Shown: positions 49,345 through 59,232 of the stretch, piece by piece
Position numbering within the stretch: the first letter of the stretch is position 1
How the letters are laid out: every line of letters starts with the position of its first letter
DNA from: Myxococcales bacterium
GTDB lineage: Bacteria; Myxococcota_A; Polyangia; Haliangiales; Haliangiaceae
Length of the DNA stretch: 64,000 bases
Direction: 5' to 3'
Assembly: GCA_028287115.1 (NCBI GenBank)
Contig: JAQBQF010000261.1
Coordinates: forward strand, 62,001 to 126,000
Made by a program: the position numbers and the translations under genes
Notes under the pieces: model-generated
What the model saw: only the letters and a program-made list of their open reading frames with translations
Told to the model about the DNA's origin: nothing
The model's database searches: none

Positions 49345-52300
49345 TCATGGCCTTGCTTCATGCCGGGCGCGCCGGATCAACGTGCGGAGCGCGACGTAGA
49401 ACACCGGCGTCAGCACGAGCCCAAAGAGCGTCACCCCGATCATCCCGGCGAACACGGTCACTCCCATCGCCCGACGAATCTCGGCGCCGGGACCGTGCGA
49501 CAGGATCAGCGGCACCACGCCGGCGATGAACGCGAACGAGGTCATCACGATCGGGCGCAGGCGCAACTTGCACGCCTCGATGGCCGCCTCGATCACCGTC
49601 CGGCCTTGGCGCTCGAGCTCGCGCGCGAACTCGACGATCAAGATCGCGTTCTTCGTCGCGAGCCCCATCAGCACGACAAGGCCGATCTGCACGAACACGT
49701 TACGATCACCACCGGCGAGGTGTACGCCGACGAGCGCTGCGAGCATGCACGTCGGCACGATCAACAGGATGGCGAGCGGGAGGACCCAGCTCTCGTAGAG
49801 TGCGGCGAGCACGAGGAACACGAGCAAGATCGCGAGCGGGAACACGACGAGGTTCGCGCGACCTTCGCTGACTTGCTGAAAGCTCAGGTCGGTCCACTCG
49901 TACGTGAAGCCGGGCGGCAGCACGCCGGGCGCGTTTGCTTGCACGGAATCGATCGCCTCTGCCGATGACATCCTCGTCGGATCTGCCTGTCCGACGAGGT
50001 CTGCGGCCGGGAAGCCGTTGTAGCGCACGACCGGATCAGCCCCGAAGGTATGGTCGACCCTGACGACACTGCCGATCGGCACCAGCTCGCCTGCGGTGTT
50101 GCGCGTACGGAGCTCGCCGATCTGCTCGACGTGATTGCGATAAGGCGCATCGGCTTGCGCGATCACCTGATAGGTCCGGCCGAATCGACTGAAGTCATTG
50201 ACGTAGGCCGAGCCGAGATAGATCTGCAGGGTCTCGAACAGATCGGCGAGGGCGATGCCTTGCGCCTTTGCCTTCGTACGATCAATCGCGAGCTCGAGCT
50301 GCGGCACGTTCGGCTGGTACGTGGAGAAGGGCGGAAACATGCCCGCCGTGTTCGCGACCGAGCCTTGGAGCCCGCCGATCGCCGTGGCGAGCTCGGCATC
50401 TCCGCGGTTCGCGCGATCTTCGACGAAGAGCGAGAATCCCGCGCCGGTTCCGAGCCCGAGCACCGGCGGCGGCATGATCGCGAACGCAAAGCCTTCGCTG
50501 ATCGTGCTGAGCTTCGCGTTGAGCTCGCCGGCGATCTGCGGGGCCGTGTGCTTGCGATGATCCGCGTCGACGAGCGTGATGAATACGACTGCGGAGCTCG
50601 GGGTGTTCGTGAAATGCACGCCATTGAGTCCGGGAAATGCGATCGCATGCGCTACGCCATCGGTCGCGAGTGCGCGCTTGCTGACTTCGCGCACGACGGC
50701 CTCGGTGCGATCGATCGACGCACCCGCGGGCAGGCTGACGATGCCGATCAGATACATCTTGTCCTGCGTTGGCACGAAGCCGCCGGGAACCTTGTGGAAC
50801 ATGAACGCGGCGAGGGCGATCGTGACGGCGTACATCGCGAACGCGGGCTTGCGGTGCTTCACGGAGGTCTTGACCACGGCAGCGTAGCCTTCGCCGCTGC
50901 GGCGAAAGCCCCGATCGAACCAGCGAAACGCCCAGCCGAACAAGAAGTCGAGGACCCGGGTCAGCAGGTCGCGCGGTGCGTGGCGAGGACGCAGCAGCCG
51001 TGCGGCGAGCGCGGGCGAGAGCGTGAGTGAATTGATCGCCGAGATCACGGTCGAGATCGCGATCGTCGCGGCGAACTGACGAAAGAACTGCCCGGTGAGG
51101 CCGGCCATGAACGTCATCGGGACGAACACGGCACACAGCACGAGGGCGACCGCAATGATCGGCCCCGAGACCTCGCGCATCGCCTGATGCGCCGCCGCTC
51201 GTGGGTCGAGTCCGGCCTCGATATTTCGCTCGACGTTCTCGACGACCACGATCGCGTCGTCGACCACGATGCCGATGGCGAGAACCAACCCGAACAGGGT
51301 GAGCGTGTTGATCGTGAAGCCGAGCGCGAGCAGCACGGCAAACGTGCCGATGATCGAGACAGGCACGGCCAGTAACGGGATCACCGACGCGCGCCAGGTC
51401 TGCAGAAACAGGATCACGACGATCACGACGAGCAACGCCGCTTCGAGCAGCGTCTCGACGACGGACTTGATCGATTCTTCAACGAACACCGTCGGGTCGT
51501 ACGCGACTGCCCACGTCAAGCCTTGTGGAAACGCTTGTGAGAGCTCCGCCATGCGAGCGCGGATCTGGTGCGAGAGCTCCACGACATTCGAGCCCGGCGC
51601 CTGGAAGATGCCGATGCCGACGGCCGGATCGTTGTCGAGCAGCGAGCGCAACGAGTACGTCCCGGCACCGAGCTCGACGCGTGCGACGTCCGCCAGTCGT
51701 GTCAGCTCGCCGTGTTCGCCGGCCCGGATCACGATCTGGCGAAACTCGTCTTCATTGACGAGCCGGCCTGCCGCATTGATCGAGAGCAAGAAGTCAGTCG
51801 GCTGCTCGGTGGGTGGTGCGCCGAGCTGACCGGCGGAGACCTGGACGTTCTGATCTCGGATCGCGCGAACGACCTCGCCTGCGGTGAGCCCCCGAGCCGC
51901 GATCTTGTTCGGGTCGAGCCACACGCGCATCGCGTATTCACCGGCGCCGAGCGCCAGCGCATCGCCGACGCCTGGGATCCGGCGGAGCTCGTCGATGACG
52001 TGCAGCGCGGCGTAGTTGCGCAAGTAGACCGCGTCGTAGCGATGGTCGGGCGATAACAGGTGAACGACCAAGGTGATGTTGGACGACTGCTTCTGGGTGA
52101 CCACACCTTGCCGGCGCACATCTTCGGGCAAGCGTGCGAGTGCTTGCGCGACGCGGTTCTGAACCTGGACCTGCGCGTCGTCCGGTTTCGTGCCCGGGCG
52201 AAACGTCACGGTCAGCGTCATCGTGCCGTCGCTGGACGCGACCGACTTCATGTACATCATGTGCTCGACGCCGTTGATGGCTTGCTCGAGCGGCGCGGCG

Positions 52301-52488
52301 ACGGTTTCGGCGAGCACCTTCGGATTCGCGCCGGGGTAGATCGCGCGCACCTGGACCTGCGGCGGCACGACTTCTGGATATTCGCTGACCGGCAGCAGCG
52401 GGATCGCGATCACGCCGGCGGTGAAGATGACGATCGAGAGCACCGCTGCGAAGATCGGACGGTCGACAAAGAACCGTGAGAGGTTCAT
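49345..52488 (-). CDS. RND efflux pump inner-membrane transporter (HAE1/AcrB type)
   Basis: 1047 residues, the usual AcrB/MexB length, starting MNLSRFFVDRPIFAAVLSIV. Features are the twelve-helix layout, the two large periplasmic loops (FRPGTKPDDAQVQVQNRVAQ) and the proton-relay pair in VVDDAIVVVENVERNI (about residues 408-409). It pumps hydrophobic drugs out through a tripartite complex. Its start overlaps the stop of the adaptor gene (ATGA), so the pair is one operon. No outer-membrane factor is present, so one must be borrowed from elsewhere. Confidence 0.95.
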   Translation of the reverse strand: MNLSRFFVDRPIFAAVLSIVIFTAGVIAIPLLPVSEYPEVVPPQVQVRAIYPGANPKVLAETVAAPLEQAINGVEHMMYMKSVASSDGTMTLTVTFRPGTKPDDAQVQVQNRVAQALARLPEDVRRQGVVTQKQSSNITLVVHLLSPDHRYDAVYLRNYAALHVIDELRRIPGVGDALALGAGEYAMRVWLDPNKIAARGLTAGEVVRAIRDQNVQVSAGQLGAPPTEQPTDFLLSINAAGRLVNEDEFRQIVIRAGEHGELTRLADVARVELGAGTYSLRSLLDNDPAVGIGIFQAPGSNVVELSHQIRARMAELSQAFPQGLTWAVAYDPTVFVEESIKSVVETLLEAALLVVIVVILFLQTWRASVIPLLAVPVSIIGTFAVLLALGFTINTLTLFGLVLAIGIVVDDAIVVVENVERNIEAGLDPRAAAHQAMREVSGPIIAVALVLCAVFVPMTFMAGLTGQFFRQFAATIAISTVISAINSLTLSPALAARLLRPRHAPRDLLTRVLDFLFGWAFRWFDRGFRRSGEGYAAVVKTSVKHRKPAFAMYAVTIALAAFMFHKVPGGFVPTQDKMYLIGIVSLPAGASIDRTEAVVREVSKRALATDGVAHAIAFPGLNGVHFTNTPSSAVVFITLVDADHRKHTAPQIAGELNAKLSTISEGFAFAIMPPPVLGLGTGAGFSLFVEDRANRGDAELATAIGGLQGSVANTAGMFPPFSTYQPNVPQLELAIDRTKAKAQGIALADLFETLQIYLGSAYVNDFSRFGRTYQVIAQADAPYRNHVEQIGELRTRNTAGELVPIGSVVRVDHTFGADPVVRYNGFPAADLVGQADPTRMSSAEAIDSVQANAPGVLPPGFTYEWTDLSFQQVSEGRANLVVFPLAILLVFLVLAALYESWVLPLAILLIVPTCMLAALVGVHLAGGDRNVFVQIGLVVLMGLATKNAILIVEFARELERQGRTVIEAAIEACKLRLRPIVMTSFAFIAGVVPLILSHGPGAEIRRAMGVTVFAGMIGVTLFGLVLTPVFYVALRTLIRRARHEARP

Positions 52489-53624
52489 GGCGTCACGCCT
52501 GTCGCGGCACTCGCGGCCTGTACGGGGGCCGTGGCGATGGTCGCCTTGGATCCGGGGAACACCTTCTGGATCCCGCTGATGATCACGTGGTCTCCGACTT
52601 TCAGGCCGGCGGCGATCACTCGTCGCCCATCGACGATCGGGCCGAGCTTGATGTCGCGCCGCTCGACGGTGCTGTCGCTTCCAAGGACATAGACGTATTT
52701 GCGATCCTGATCGGTGAGGATCGCCTTGTCATCGACGAGCACCGCTGGCATCGGCTTGCCTTCGGGCAGTCGCACCCGTGCGAACAGCCCGGGCGCGAGC
52801 CGTTTATCGGGATTGGGCACGACCGCGCGCACCAGGATCGTGCCGGTGTTGGCATCGACGCGGTTGTCGACGAAATCGACCTGACCCGTGCGCGGAAACC
52901 CGGTCTCGTCGGCGAGCCCGACCGCGACCGTGGAGTGTTCCGCGTGCGACGCGAATCGCAGGTAGGTCTGTTCGTCGCAGGTGAAGTACACGTAGATCGG
53001 ATCGATCGACACCACAGTGGTGAGGGTCGTAGGCGCTGGACCGGCCGCGACGTAATCTCCGACCGAGACGTTCGCGCGTCCACTGCGGCCCGCGATCGGT
53101 GCACGCACCTGCGTGAACTCGAGATCGAGCTCCGCGAGGTCGACCGTTGCGCCTGCAGCCTGTGCCTCGGCTTCGGCTTGCGCAGAGCTGGAGACCAGCG
53201 AGTCCCGCTCGGCGCGTGGGATCGCATTCCCGGCGAGCAGCTGCTCTGCGCGCGCCGCCTCGAGGCGCGCCAACGCGACCCGTGCACGTGCGCGCGCGAG
53301 GTCCGCGTTCGCGTGCGCGAGCATCGCCTGGTAAGGGCGTCGATCGATCGTGAACAGCACCGCCCCGACCTCGACTTCTGCGCCCTCGTGGTAGCGCGTG
53401 GCTGTCACGTACCCCGAGGCCCGAGCGCGGATCTCGACGTGATGAATCGCCTCGACGCGGCCGGTGAGCTCGGCGGAGGGATCGATGTCATGGAGCTCGA
53501 CGACCGCGATGCTGACTTGCGGTGGAGGCGGTGCTTGTGCCGCCGGCGACGACGCGCTCGACGCGCTGCATGCGGCAATCAACGGTAGAGCCAGAGCGCG
53601 AACGCGTGCTATAAATGGAGGCAT
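52485..53624 (-). CDS. RND efflux periplasmic adaptor (membrane fusion protein), lipoprotein
   Basis: 379 residues with a lipobox (ALPLIAACSASS). It has the two lipoyl halves (VEIRARASGYVTATRYHEGA; IAGRSGRANVSVGDYVAAG), an alpha-hairpin between them (ANADLARARARVALARLEAA) and a beta-barrel domain (GFPRTGQVDFVDNRVD). It bridges the inner-membrane pump to an outer-membrane channel. It is divergent from a TetR regulator and overlapped by dyads at 53625-53655. GGAGG directly touches the ATG, so the mRNA may be leaderless. Confidence 0.94.
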   Translation of the reverse strand: MPPFIARVRALALPLIAACSASSASSPAAQAPPPPQVSIAVVELHDIDPSAELTGRVEAIHHVEIRARASGYVTATRYHEGAEVEVGAVLFTIDRRPYQAMLAHANADLARARARVALARLEAARAEQLLAGNAIPRAERDSLVSSSAQAEAEAQAAGATVDLAELDLEFTQVRAPIAGRSGRANVSVGDYVAAGPAPTTLTTVVSIDPIYVYFTCDEQTYLRFASHAEHSTVAVGLADETGFPRTGQVDFVDNRVDANTGTILVRAVVPNPDKRLAPGLFARVRLPEGKPMPAVLVDDKAILTDQDRKYVYVLGSDSTVERRDIKLGPIVDGRRVIAAGLKVGDHVIISGIQKVFPGSKATIATAPVQAASAATGVTP

Positions 53625-53655
53625 CCTCCGGTTGATATACGGAGGGGACCTCCGT
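53625..53655. promoter_or_regulatory. TetR operator: three alternating CCTCCG/CGGAGG half-sites
   Basis: CCTCCG (53625-53630), CGGAGG (53640-53645) and CCTCCG (53649-53654) form two overlapping dyads. One has a nine-base spacer. The other is the near-perfect ACGGAGG-GGA-CCTCCGT at 53639-53655. TATA-like sequence lies in the first spacer. The site lies between the efflux adaptor start (53624) and the TetR start (53693), so a bound repressor would cover the efflux promoter. Confidence 0.7.
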
Positions 53656-53692
53656 TTGGCAAGCCCACGATCGCTGATATCCCGAGACCGTC

Positions 53693-54313
53693 ATGCCTGC
53701 GAGCCCTAAACCAGCTACCGGACGCGCACTTCGTGCCGACGCGAAGCGCAACTACGATCTGCTGATCGCAGCCGCGGACGCCGAGCTCAGTGCGCATGGT
53801 GCGGAGGCTTCACTCGAGGACATCGCGAAGCGCGCCGGCGTCGGTATCGGCACGCTCTATCGTCACTTCCCTACGCGCGACGATCTGATCGCACGCGTCT
53901 TGTTCGAGGGCAACGCTTCGATCGTCTCGCGCGCCAAGGAGCTGCTCGAAGCGCCGTCACCCAGTGACGCCCTCGCGACGTGGCTACGCGAGCTCGTCAC
54001 ACACGTGACCACGTATCGCGGTCTGATCTCGACGATGGCAAACAGCTATGTGACGGAGGCCGGGACGCAGCTCTGTACGACCTGCGACGCGATCGCGAGC
54101 GCCGGCGCAGCGCTCCTGGCGCGAGCGCAGGCCGCCGGAGAAATCCGAGGCGATGCAGAGGTCCGCGAAGTGATCCTCACCGCACACTCCGCTGCGTGGA
54201 TCGCGGAGCAGACGAAAGATCCGAGCGCGGTCGACCGGCTGCTCGGCATCCTGTTCGACGGACTGCGTGCAATCCCGCCGAAGGCGATCGCCCGACGTAA
54301 ACGACGCGCCTAG
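53693..54313 (+). CDS. TetR/AcrR-family repressor of the RND pump
   Basis: 206 residues. The N-terminal helix-turn-helix reads AEASLEDIAKRAGVGIGTLYRHFPTRDDL (a strong TetR signature), followed by an all-helical ligand domain. It is divergent from the efflux adaptor/pump operon, with a palindromic operator between them. It therefore probably represses the pump until a pump substrate binds (standard AcrR/TetR logic, inferred). A 32-base gap separates it from the convergent hybrid kinase. Confidence 0.93.
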   Translation: MPASPKPATGRALRADAKRNYDLLIAAADAELSAHGAEASLEDIAKRAGVGIGTLYRHFPTRDDLIARVLFEGNASIVSRAKELLEAPSPSDALATWLRELVTHVTTYRGLISTMANSYVTEAGTQLCTTCDAIASAGAALLARAQAAGEIRGDAEVREVILTAHSAAWIAEQTKDPSAVDRLLGILFDGLRAIPPKAIARRKRRA

Positions 54314-54345
54314 GTGACGTTACCGGTGTGCACCCCCTGCTGGTG

Positions 54346-56325
54346 CTATCCGATGGCGGTGCGCAGCGCGTCGACATCGAACGGCTTGTGCAGGCGGCGG
54401 TTCGGAACGCGTTCGAGGAAACTGCGCGCGCGTTCGGTGAACGCGCCACCTGTGAGGAATACGACGCGTGACAGGAGCTCCGGCGCGAGCTCGCGCAGCT
54501 GGTCGTAGAACTCCATGCCGCTGACTTCCGGCATCATCAGGTCGCATAGGATCCGATCGAAGCCTTCTCCGGATCGCAGCCGTTCGAGCGCCGCGCGCGC
54601 GCTAGTTTCGGTGGATACGACGTAATCGTCGAGAATGCGCTCGATCAGCTCACCGACGATCGGCTCGTCGTCGATGACGAGGAGCCGCAGGCCGGTCGGC
54701 GCGTGTGGCGTGTTCACGCTCGCCGGCGCACGCGGAGCCTCGGACGGAGCGGCCGCAGGGAGCGACACCCGGAACGTCGTGCGCCCGGGCCTCGACTCGA
54801 CTCGGATCTCGCCGCGCATGCTGCTGACGATGGTGCGGCAGATCGCGAGGCCGAGTCCGGTGCCCTGGCCGATCGGCTTCGTCGTGAAGAACGGATCGAA
54901 GATTCGATCGACGTGAGCGGACGCGATGCCGACGCCGGTATCGGAGACTACGATGATCGCGTCGCCTTCGGGAGAGGTCGACGACGCAATGCGGATTTCG
55001 TGGCGATCGATGTTGCCCTCCGGGATCGCCTGCGCTGCGTTGACCATCAAGTTCAAGCACAGCTGGAGCATGCGGTCTTCGCTGCTGAGCACGTGTGGAA
55101 TCGCGGCGAGCTCGCGCACGACCCGTGCGCGATGCCGGATCTGATGGTCCGCGATATCGAGACATCGCATGAGGATCGCGTTCAGATCGACGCGACCGAC
55201 CCGCTCCTCGGGCGTTCGGCTGAGCGCCTGGAGATTGCGGACGACCGCGCCCACGCGTTCGGTGCCGTAACGAGCCTGCTCGATCATGCCTCGTATGCGT
55301 TGGATCGCCGCGGCGGGCACGCTGTTCGCGAGCATTGCAAGCTCGCGCTCGACCAGGGTCAAGTTGAGCCCGATATAGGTGAGTGGATTGTTGATCTCGT
55401 GACCGACGCCGGCCGCGAGCGTGCCGAGCGCAGCCAGTCGTTCGGACGCGACCAGACGCGCCTGCAGCTGCTTGCGTTCGGTGATGTCGATGCAGGTTCC
55501 GACGATGCGGAGCGCTCGGCCGTTACCGTCACGCGCCGTCGCCCTGCCGGTGGTGAACAACCAGATCCATTCGCCGGAAGCCGCCCTGAGGCGTCGCTCG
55601 ACGCTGTAGTGATCGGTCTCGCCGGCGATGTGCTTGGTCAACTGTCGCCGGACCTCCGCGACATCGTCGGCATGCGTGATCGATTCCCACCAGGCCGGAT
55701 CGTGCCACCGCATGGCGTCGAGTGAATAGCCGAAGCGTTCGAGCCAGCGTGCATCGGTATCGAAGCTGTTCGTGGTCAGATCGAAATCCCAGATTCCGAT
55801 CGCACCGCCGGCGATCGCGAGCTCCAGTCGTTCCTGGCTCTTCGCGAGTGCCGCGATCGTCGAGCGTTCGGTGCTGACGTCTCGCTGCGTGCCGTAGTGA
55901 CCCGTGATGCGTCCGTGCGCGTCGTACGTGCAGACGTAATGACCTTCAACGTCGAACCAGGAGCCGTCGTTGCGCGGCGCACGTAGCGTGTGGTGCACGT
56001 GGCCTTGGTCGTAGAGCGCGCGCATCGCGGCGCGCCACTGCTTCGGATCGCCGACCCAGCGCTGGCTCGGCGTCACTCCCAGCAGCTGCTCGCGCTTTGC
56101 GCCGAGCTGCTGGCACGCCGCATCGTTGACCGCCGCGAACCGCAAATGCCCGAACGCGTAATCGAGGAGTGCGTCTCGATCCGTCGCTTCGCGCCATCCG
56201 ATCGGCTCATCGAGCCGCATGAAGAAGACGCCGTTGATGTTGTGCGAGAACAGGGAGTCGAAGTGAGCGGCGCGCTCTGCCATTTCGGCGAGCCTCTCTG
56301 CCGAGAGCACTTGGTCCCGTGTCAC
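54346..56325 (-). CDS. PAS hybrid histidine kinase with C-terminal receiver
   Basis: 659 residues, cytoplasmic. Two PAS/PAC domains (residues ~20-160 and ~165-290) are followed by HisKA with VGHEINNPLTYI and HATPase_c (LNLMVNAAQAIPEG, VSDTGVGI, TGLGLAICRTIVS). The C-terminal receiver domain (LRLLVIDDEPIVGE, aspartate in ILCDLMMPEVSG, Lys in RLHKPFD) makes it a hybrid kinase able to pass phosphate internally. No partner response regulator is adjacent. The signal is unknown; PAS domains often sense redox or small ligands. Confidence 0.93.
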   Translation of the reverse strand: MTRDQVLSAERLAEMAERAAHFDSLFSHNINGVFFMRLDEPIGWREATDRDALLDYAFGHLRFAAVNDAACQQLGAKREQLLGVTPSQRWVGDPKQWRAAMRALYDQGHVHHTLRAPRNDGSWFDVEGHYVCTYDAHGRITGHYGTQRDVSTERSTIAALAKSQERLELAIAGGAIGIWDFDLTTNSFDTDARWLERFGYSLDAMRWHDPAWWESITHADDVAEVRRQLTKHIAGETDHYSVERRLRAASGEWIWLFTTGRATARDGNGRALRIVGTCIDITERKQLQARLVASERLAALGTLAAGVGHEINNPLTYIGLNLTLVERELAMLANSVPAAAIQRIRGMIEQARYGTERVGAVVRNLQALSRTPEERVGRVDLNAILMRCLDIADHQIRHRARVVRELAAIPHVLSSEDRMLQLCLNLMVNAAQAIPEGNIDRHEIRIASSTSPEGDAIIVVSDTGVGIASAHVDRIFDPFFTTKPIGQGTGLGLAICRTIVSSMRGEIRVESRPGRTTFRVSLPAAAPSEAPRAPASVNTPHAPTGLRLLVIDDEPIVGELIERILDDYVVSTETSARAALERLRSGEGFDRILCDLMMPEVSGMEFYDQLRELAPELLSRVVFLTGGAFTERARSFLERVPNRRLHKPFDVDALRTAIG

Positions 56326-56411
56326 CCGAAACTACGTAACACGAATGGCGCGCCGATCAGCGCGATTCGAGAGCCTCGGGCTGCCGCGGCTCGGCGACAG
56401 TCCGAGCTTCG

Positions 56412-57320
56412 TTAGAAGCGGTCGTCGAGCCAGCTCTGCACGGTGTGGACCGCGTGCTCTTTACTCGTCGCGTGAGAGAAGCCTTTGTGACCTGCGCGCT
56501 GGAGCAGCAGGAACGTCACGTCGGGCGACGCGCTGAACAAGGCCGAGTCATCTTGTGGCACGAAGAGGTGGTCCTCGGCCGCTTGCATGAGGAGGACGGG
56601 AACGTCGATGAGCGAGCGATAGGGAGCAGACTCACCGCTGAGCGCGGAGTTGATCTCGCCGCGTGGCACGAGCGATCGCGTCGCGTTGTCGAGATTGATG
56701 ACCCAGTCTACGGCGTACGGCTTCGTGTAGAAGAAGCTGGTACGGAAGTCGACGCCGAAGTCGAAATACGGTCCTTGCGCGAACCACGCGCCGACGTCGA
56801 CCTGGAAGAGCGCCGGCTGCAGTTGGTTCGTGTTGAAGCAGACGACCACACCATCGACGTCGTGATACGTGCCTGCTTCGACCATCACGATGTCGGCGCC
56901 TACCGACGGGCCGAGCAACACGATCTCGTCGGGCGCGTAGCCGAGGGCACCGTTGCGTACCAACTGGACGACGTCGTGGAGCTCGCGCGCCTGGGTTGCG
57001 AAGCTCAGCGTGTCGCCATTGGGATGACTCGAAGCACCGTATCCGACACGATCGACCGTGAGCACACCGAAGCCGTGGTCCGCGAGCTCGCGTGCGGCGC
57101 GGTAGCCCGGCGCAAAATCAAAAACTGTGTGGTTGTCCGAAGCGCCGTGAACCATGATCAGTAGCGGCCGGTGATGCGCGTTACCGTAGACATAACCGGC
57201 CATCGTGTTGCCATCGCTGAGATGGAAACTGGTGGTTCGCACGTCCGAGTCTGCAGATGCTTGTCCGAGACTCAGCGCGATCACCAAAGAGCAGAACGAC
57301 ACTCGTTCGATAGTAGGCAT
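56412..57320 (-). CDS. Secreted alpha/beta-hydrolase
   Basis: 302 residues from ATG 57320, giving a signal peptide (VSFCSLVIALSLGQASAD). The alpha/beta-hydrolase fold shows an oxyanion region (LLIMVHGASDNH), nucleophile elbow G-P-S-V-G (VLLGPSVGADIV), acid candidate Asp in LMQAAEDHLFVP and catalytic His in RAGHKGFSH. It is an esterase or lipase-like enzyme acting outside the cytoplasm; the substrate is unknown. It is divergent from a sensor kinase across about 180 bases in which I see no further gene. Confidence 0.85.
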   Translation of the reverse strand: MPTIERVSFCSLVIALSLGQASADSDVRTTSFHLSDGNTMAGYVYGNAHHRPLLIMVHGASDNHTVFDFAPGYRAARELADHGFGVLTVDRVGYGASSHPNGDTLSFATQARELHDVVQLVRNGALGYAPDEIVLLGPSVGADIVMVEAGTYHDVDGVVVCFNTNQLQPALFQVDVGAWFAQGPYFDFGVDFRTSFFYTKPYAVDWVINLDNATRSLVPRGEINSALSGESAPYRSLIDVPVLLMQAAEDHLFVPQDDSALFSASPDVTFLLLQRAGHKGFSHATSKEHAVHTVQSWLDDRF

Positions 57321-57501
57321 GCATTCTCCATCACCGGGTATTCCGGCATTCCCACCAGAATGCCATTTGTCGTCGGGCCATTGCACGCGAATTGGTCCGA
57401 ACACGCAACCTCAACAACTTACCCTGCAGCGAAATGCTGCATGCGATTCGCCGCGCGATCGATCTTGCGCCGGGGCTCGGCACACCCCGAGGATAGCTGT
57501 C

Positions 57502-59232
57502 ATGAGCGACCTCGGATCAGCCCTGCCGGAAAACAGCTTTGTCTTGCTTGCTCGCCTCACCGCGCAGCTCGCATCGACGGCACGTCTCGACGAAATGGTC
57601 GACGCGGTGTTGGGCCAGATCGTCGAGCTCGGCTTTGGTGCGGTCTGGATGGCCGTGCTCGACGAGCCGAGCGGAAACCTGCACACGCTGAAGGAAGTGA
57701 TCGACGGCGTCGATACGACGCACGAGATGCCGAAGATCTTCATGCTCGACACACGCCAGCCGATTGGCCACGGCTTCCGCGAGCGACGCATGATCAATGT
57801 TGTTGATCCCGATTCTCTTTACATCATCGACGGTGATGATGCTGAGATTCCGTCGGGCCGCATGGCGTTACCTCGCGTCATCTACGATCATATGCGCGGG
57901 CATCCGTTCGCGTGCGGCCCCTTGTTAAGTAGTCGCGGGCAGCCTGTCGGTGCACTCGGCCTGTCGTCGTATCGTGGCAAGCAGCCCATTCCCGACGAGC
58001 TCCTCACGAGCGGGCTGCTTCGCGCCTTCATGGACCATCTCGGGATTGCGATGGAGCGCGCTCTCCATATCTCGCGACTCGAGCGCCTCAACGCGGATCT
58101 CGTGAATGCACAAGCGGCGATCGCGGACAATGCGCGGTTCAAGGCCGTGGGCGAGCTTGCCGCTGCGGTCGCACACGATCTAAATAATCTCTCGGGCATT
58201 GCACTGATGGCGGTGAGTGTGGGACGCCGATCACCGACTGACGCGCACGATGTCCTCCCAAGAATCGAGCGCGCGAATCGGGCGATCGGCGACCTCGTCG
58301 GGCGGCTACAACGTGTCGCGCGCGCAGGTTCGATCATCTCGGCGTCGGACCAAGTCGCCAACCTCCAGCAGATCGTCGAGGACGTCCTCGCCTTGGCGAG
58401 TCCGATCCTGCGCGAACGATCGATCGAGCTCGTCACCGATCTCCCCATCGTGCCTGCCGTCCGTGCGGACTCGGTCTTGATCCATCAGGTCGTGCTCAAC
58501 CTCGTGCTCAACGCGCGCGATGCGTTAACGGACGTGGATCGCGGACGTATGGAAGTTCGGTTGCGCGGTGAAGACGGCACTGTTCGGCTCACGGTTACCG
58601 ATAACGGACCGGGGCTGGCGCCACAGGTGCGTGCGCAACTGTTCCAGCCGTTTGTCACCACGAAGCCGGGGCACGTCGGGCTTGGCCTCGCTGCCGCGCA
58701 CGCGTCGCTCATACACTTCGGCGGTCAACTCGAATATCGCGATGCGACCGGCGGTGGCGCCGTGCTGGAAGTCACCTTGGCGCAGACTCCGCACGTAGAG
58801 GTGAATGATTTGCAGACGCGTTTTGCCGCCCTCGAACCGCCACGGCGTACCGCGAAGATCCTCGCGGTCGACGACGACCCCGATATCCTGATCGTGGTCC
58901 GGGCGTACCTCGAGCCGCTCGGTTATGAGGTAACGACCGCTTCCACGGCGGATCAAGCGCTCGGAATCGCTGCCGCTCAACGCTTCGATCTGGTGTTGTG
59001 CGATGTCGGAATGCCAAAACGCAGCGGCCTCGACGTTTGTCAAGTGCTTCACGAATGCGGGTTCGAAGGGCAAATCGTATTGATGACCGGATGGGAGAGT
59101 GCAACCGTCAAGTCCGATCGGCGCGCGGCTGACTGCGACATGATTCTCAAGAAGCCGTTTCTAGGCGCCGATCTGCTGGCTGCGATCGATTCGCTGTTGC
59201 CCCCGGTCAGATCCACGGTTCTCGGGTTTTAG
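57502..59232 (+). CDS. GAF hybrid histidine kinase with C-terminal receiver
   Basis: 576 residues from ATG 57502; the frame is open further upstream but only over the divergent hydrolase region. A GAF-like domain spans ~20-190. Next are HisKA with VAHDLNNLSGIALM, HATPase_c (LNLVLNARDALTDV, VTDNGPGL, GLGLAAAHASLIHFGG) and a receiver domain (KILAVDDDPDILIVV, LVLCDVGMPKRSG, ILKKPFLGADLL). It is a cytoplasmic hybrid kinase with no neighbouring response regulator. It is convergent with the asparagine-synthase-like gene, sharing four bases at the stops. Confidence 0.92.
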   Translation: MSDLGSALPENSFVLLARLTAQLASTARLDEMVDAVLGQIVELGFGAVWMAVLDEPSGNLHTLKEVIDGVDTTHEMPKIFMLDTRQPIGHGFRERRMINVVDPDSLYIIDGDDAEIPSGRMALPRVIYDHMRGHPFACGPLLSSRGQPVGALGLSSYRGKQPIPDELLTSGLLRAFMDHLGIAMERALHISRLERLNADLVNAQAAIADNARFKAVGELAAAVAHDLNNLSGIALMAVSVGRRSPTDAHDVLPRIERANRAIGDLVGRLQRVARAGSIISASDQVANLQQIVEDVLALASPILRERSIELVTDLPIVPAVRADSVLIHQVVLNLVLNARDALTDVDRGRMEVRLRGEDGTVRLTVTDNGPGLAPQVRAQLFQPFVTTKPGHVGLGLAAAHASLIHFGGQLEYRDATGGGAVLEVTLAQTPHVEVNDLQTRFAALEPPRRTAKILAVDDDPDILIVVRAYLEPLGYEVTTASTADQALGIAAAQRFDLVLCDVGMPKRSGLDVCQVLHECGFEGQIVLMTGWESATVKSDRRAADCDMILKKPFLGADLLAAIDSLLPPVRSTVLGF

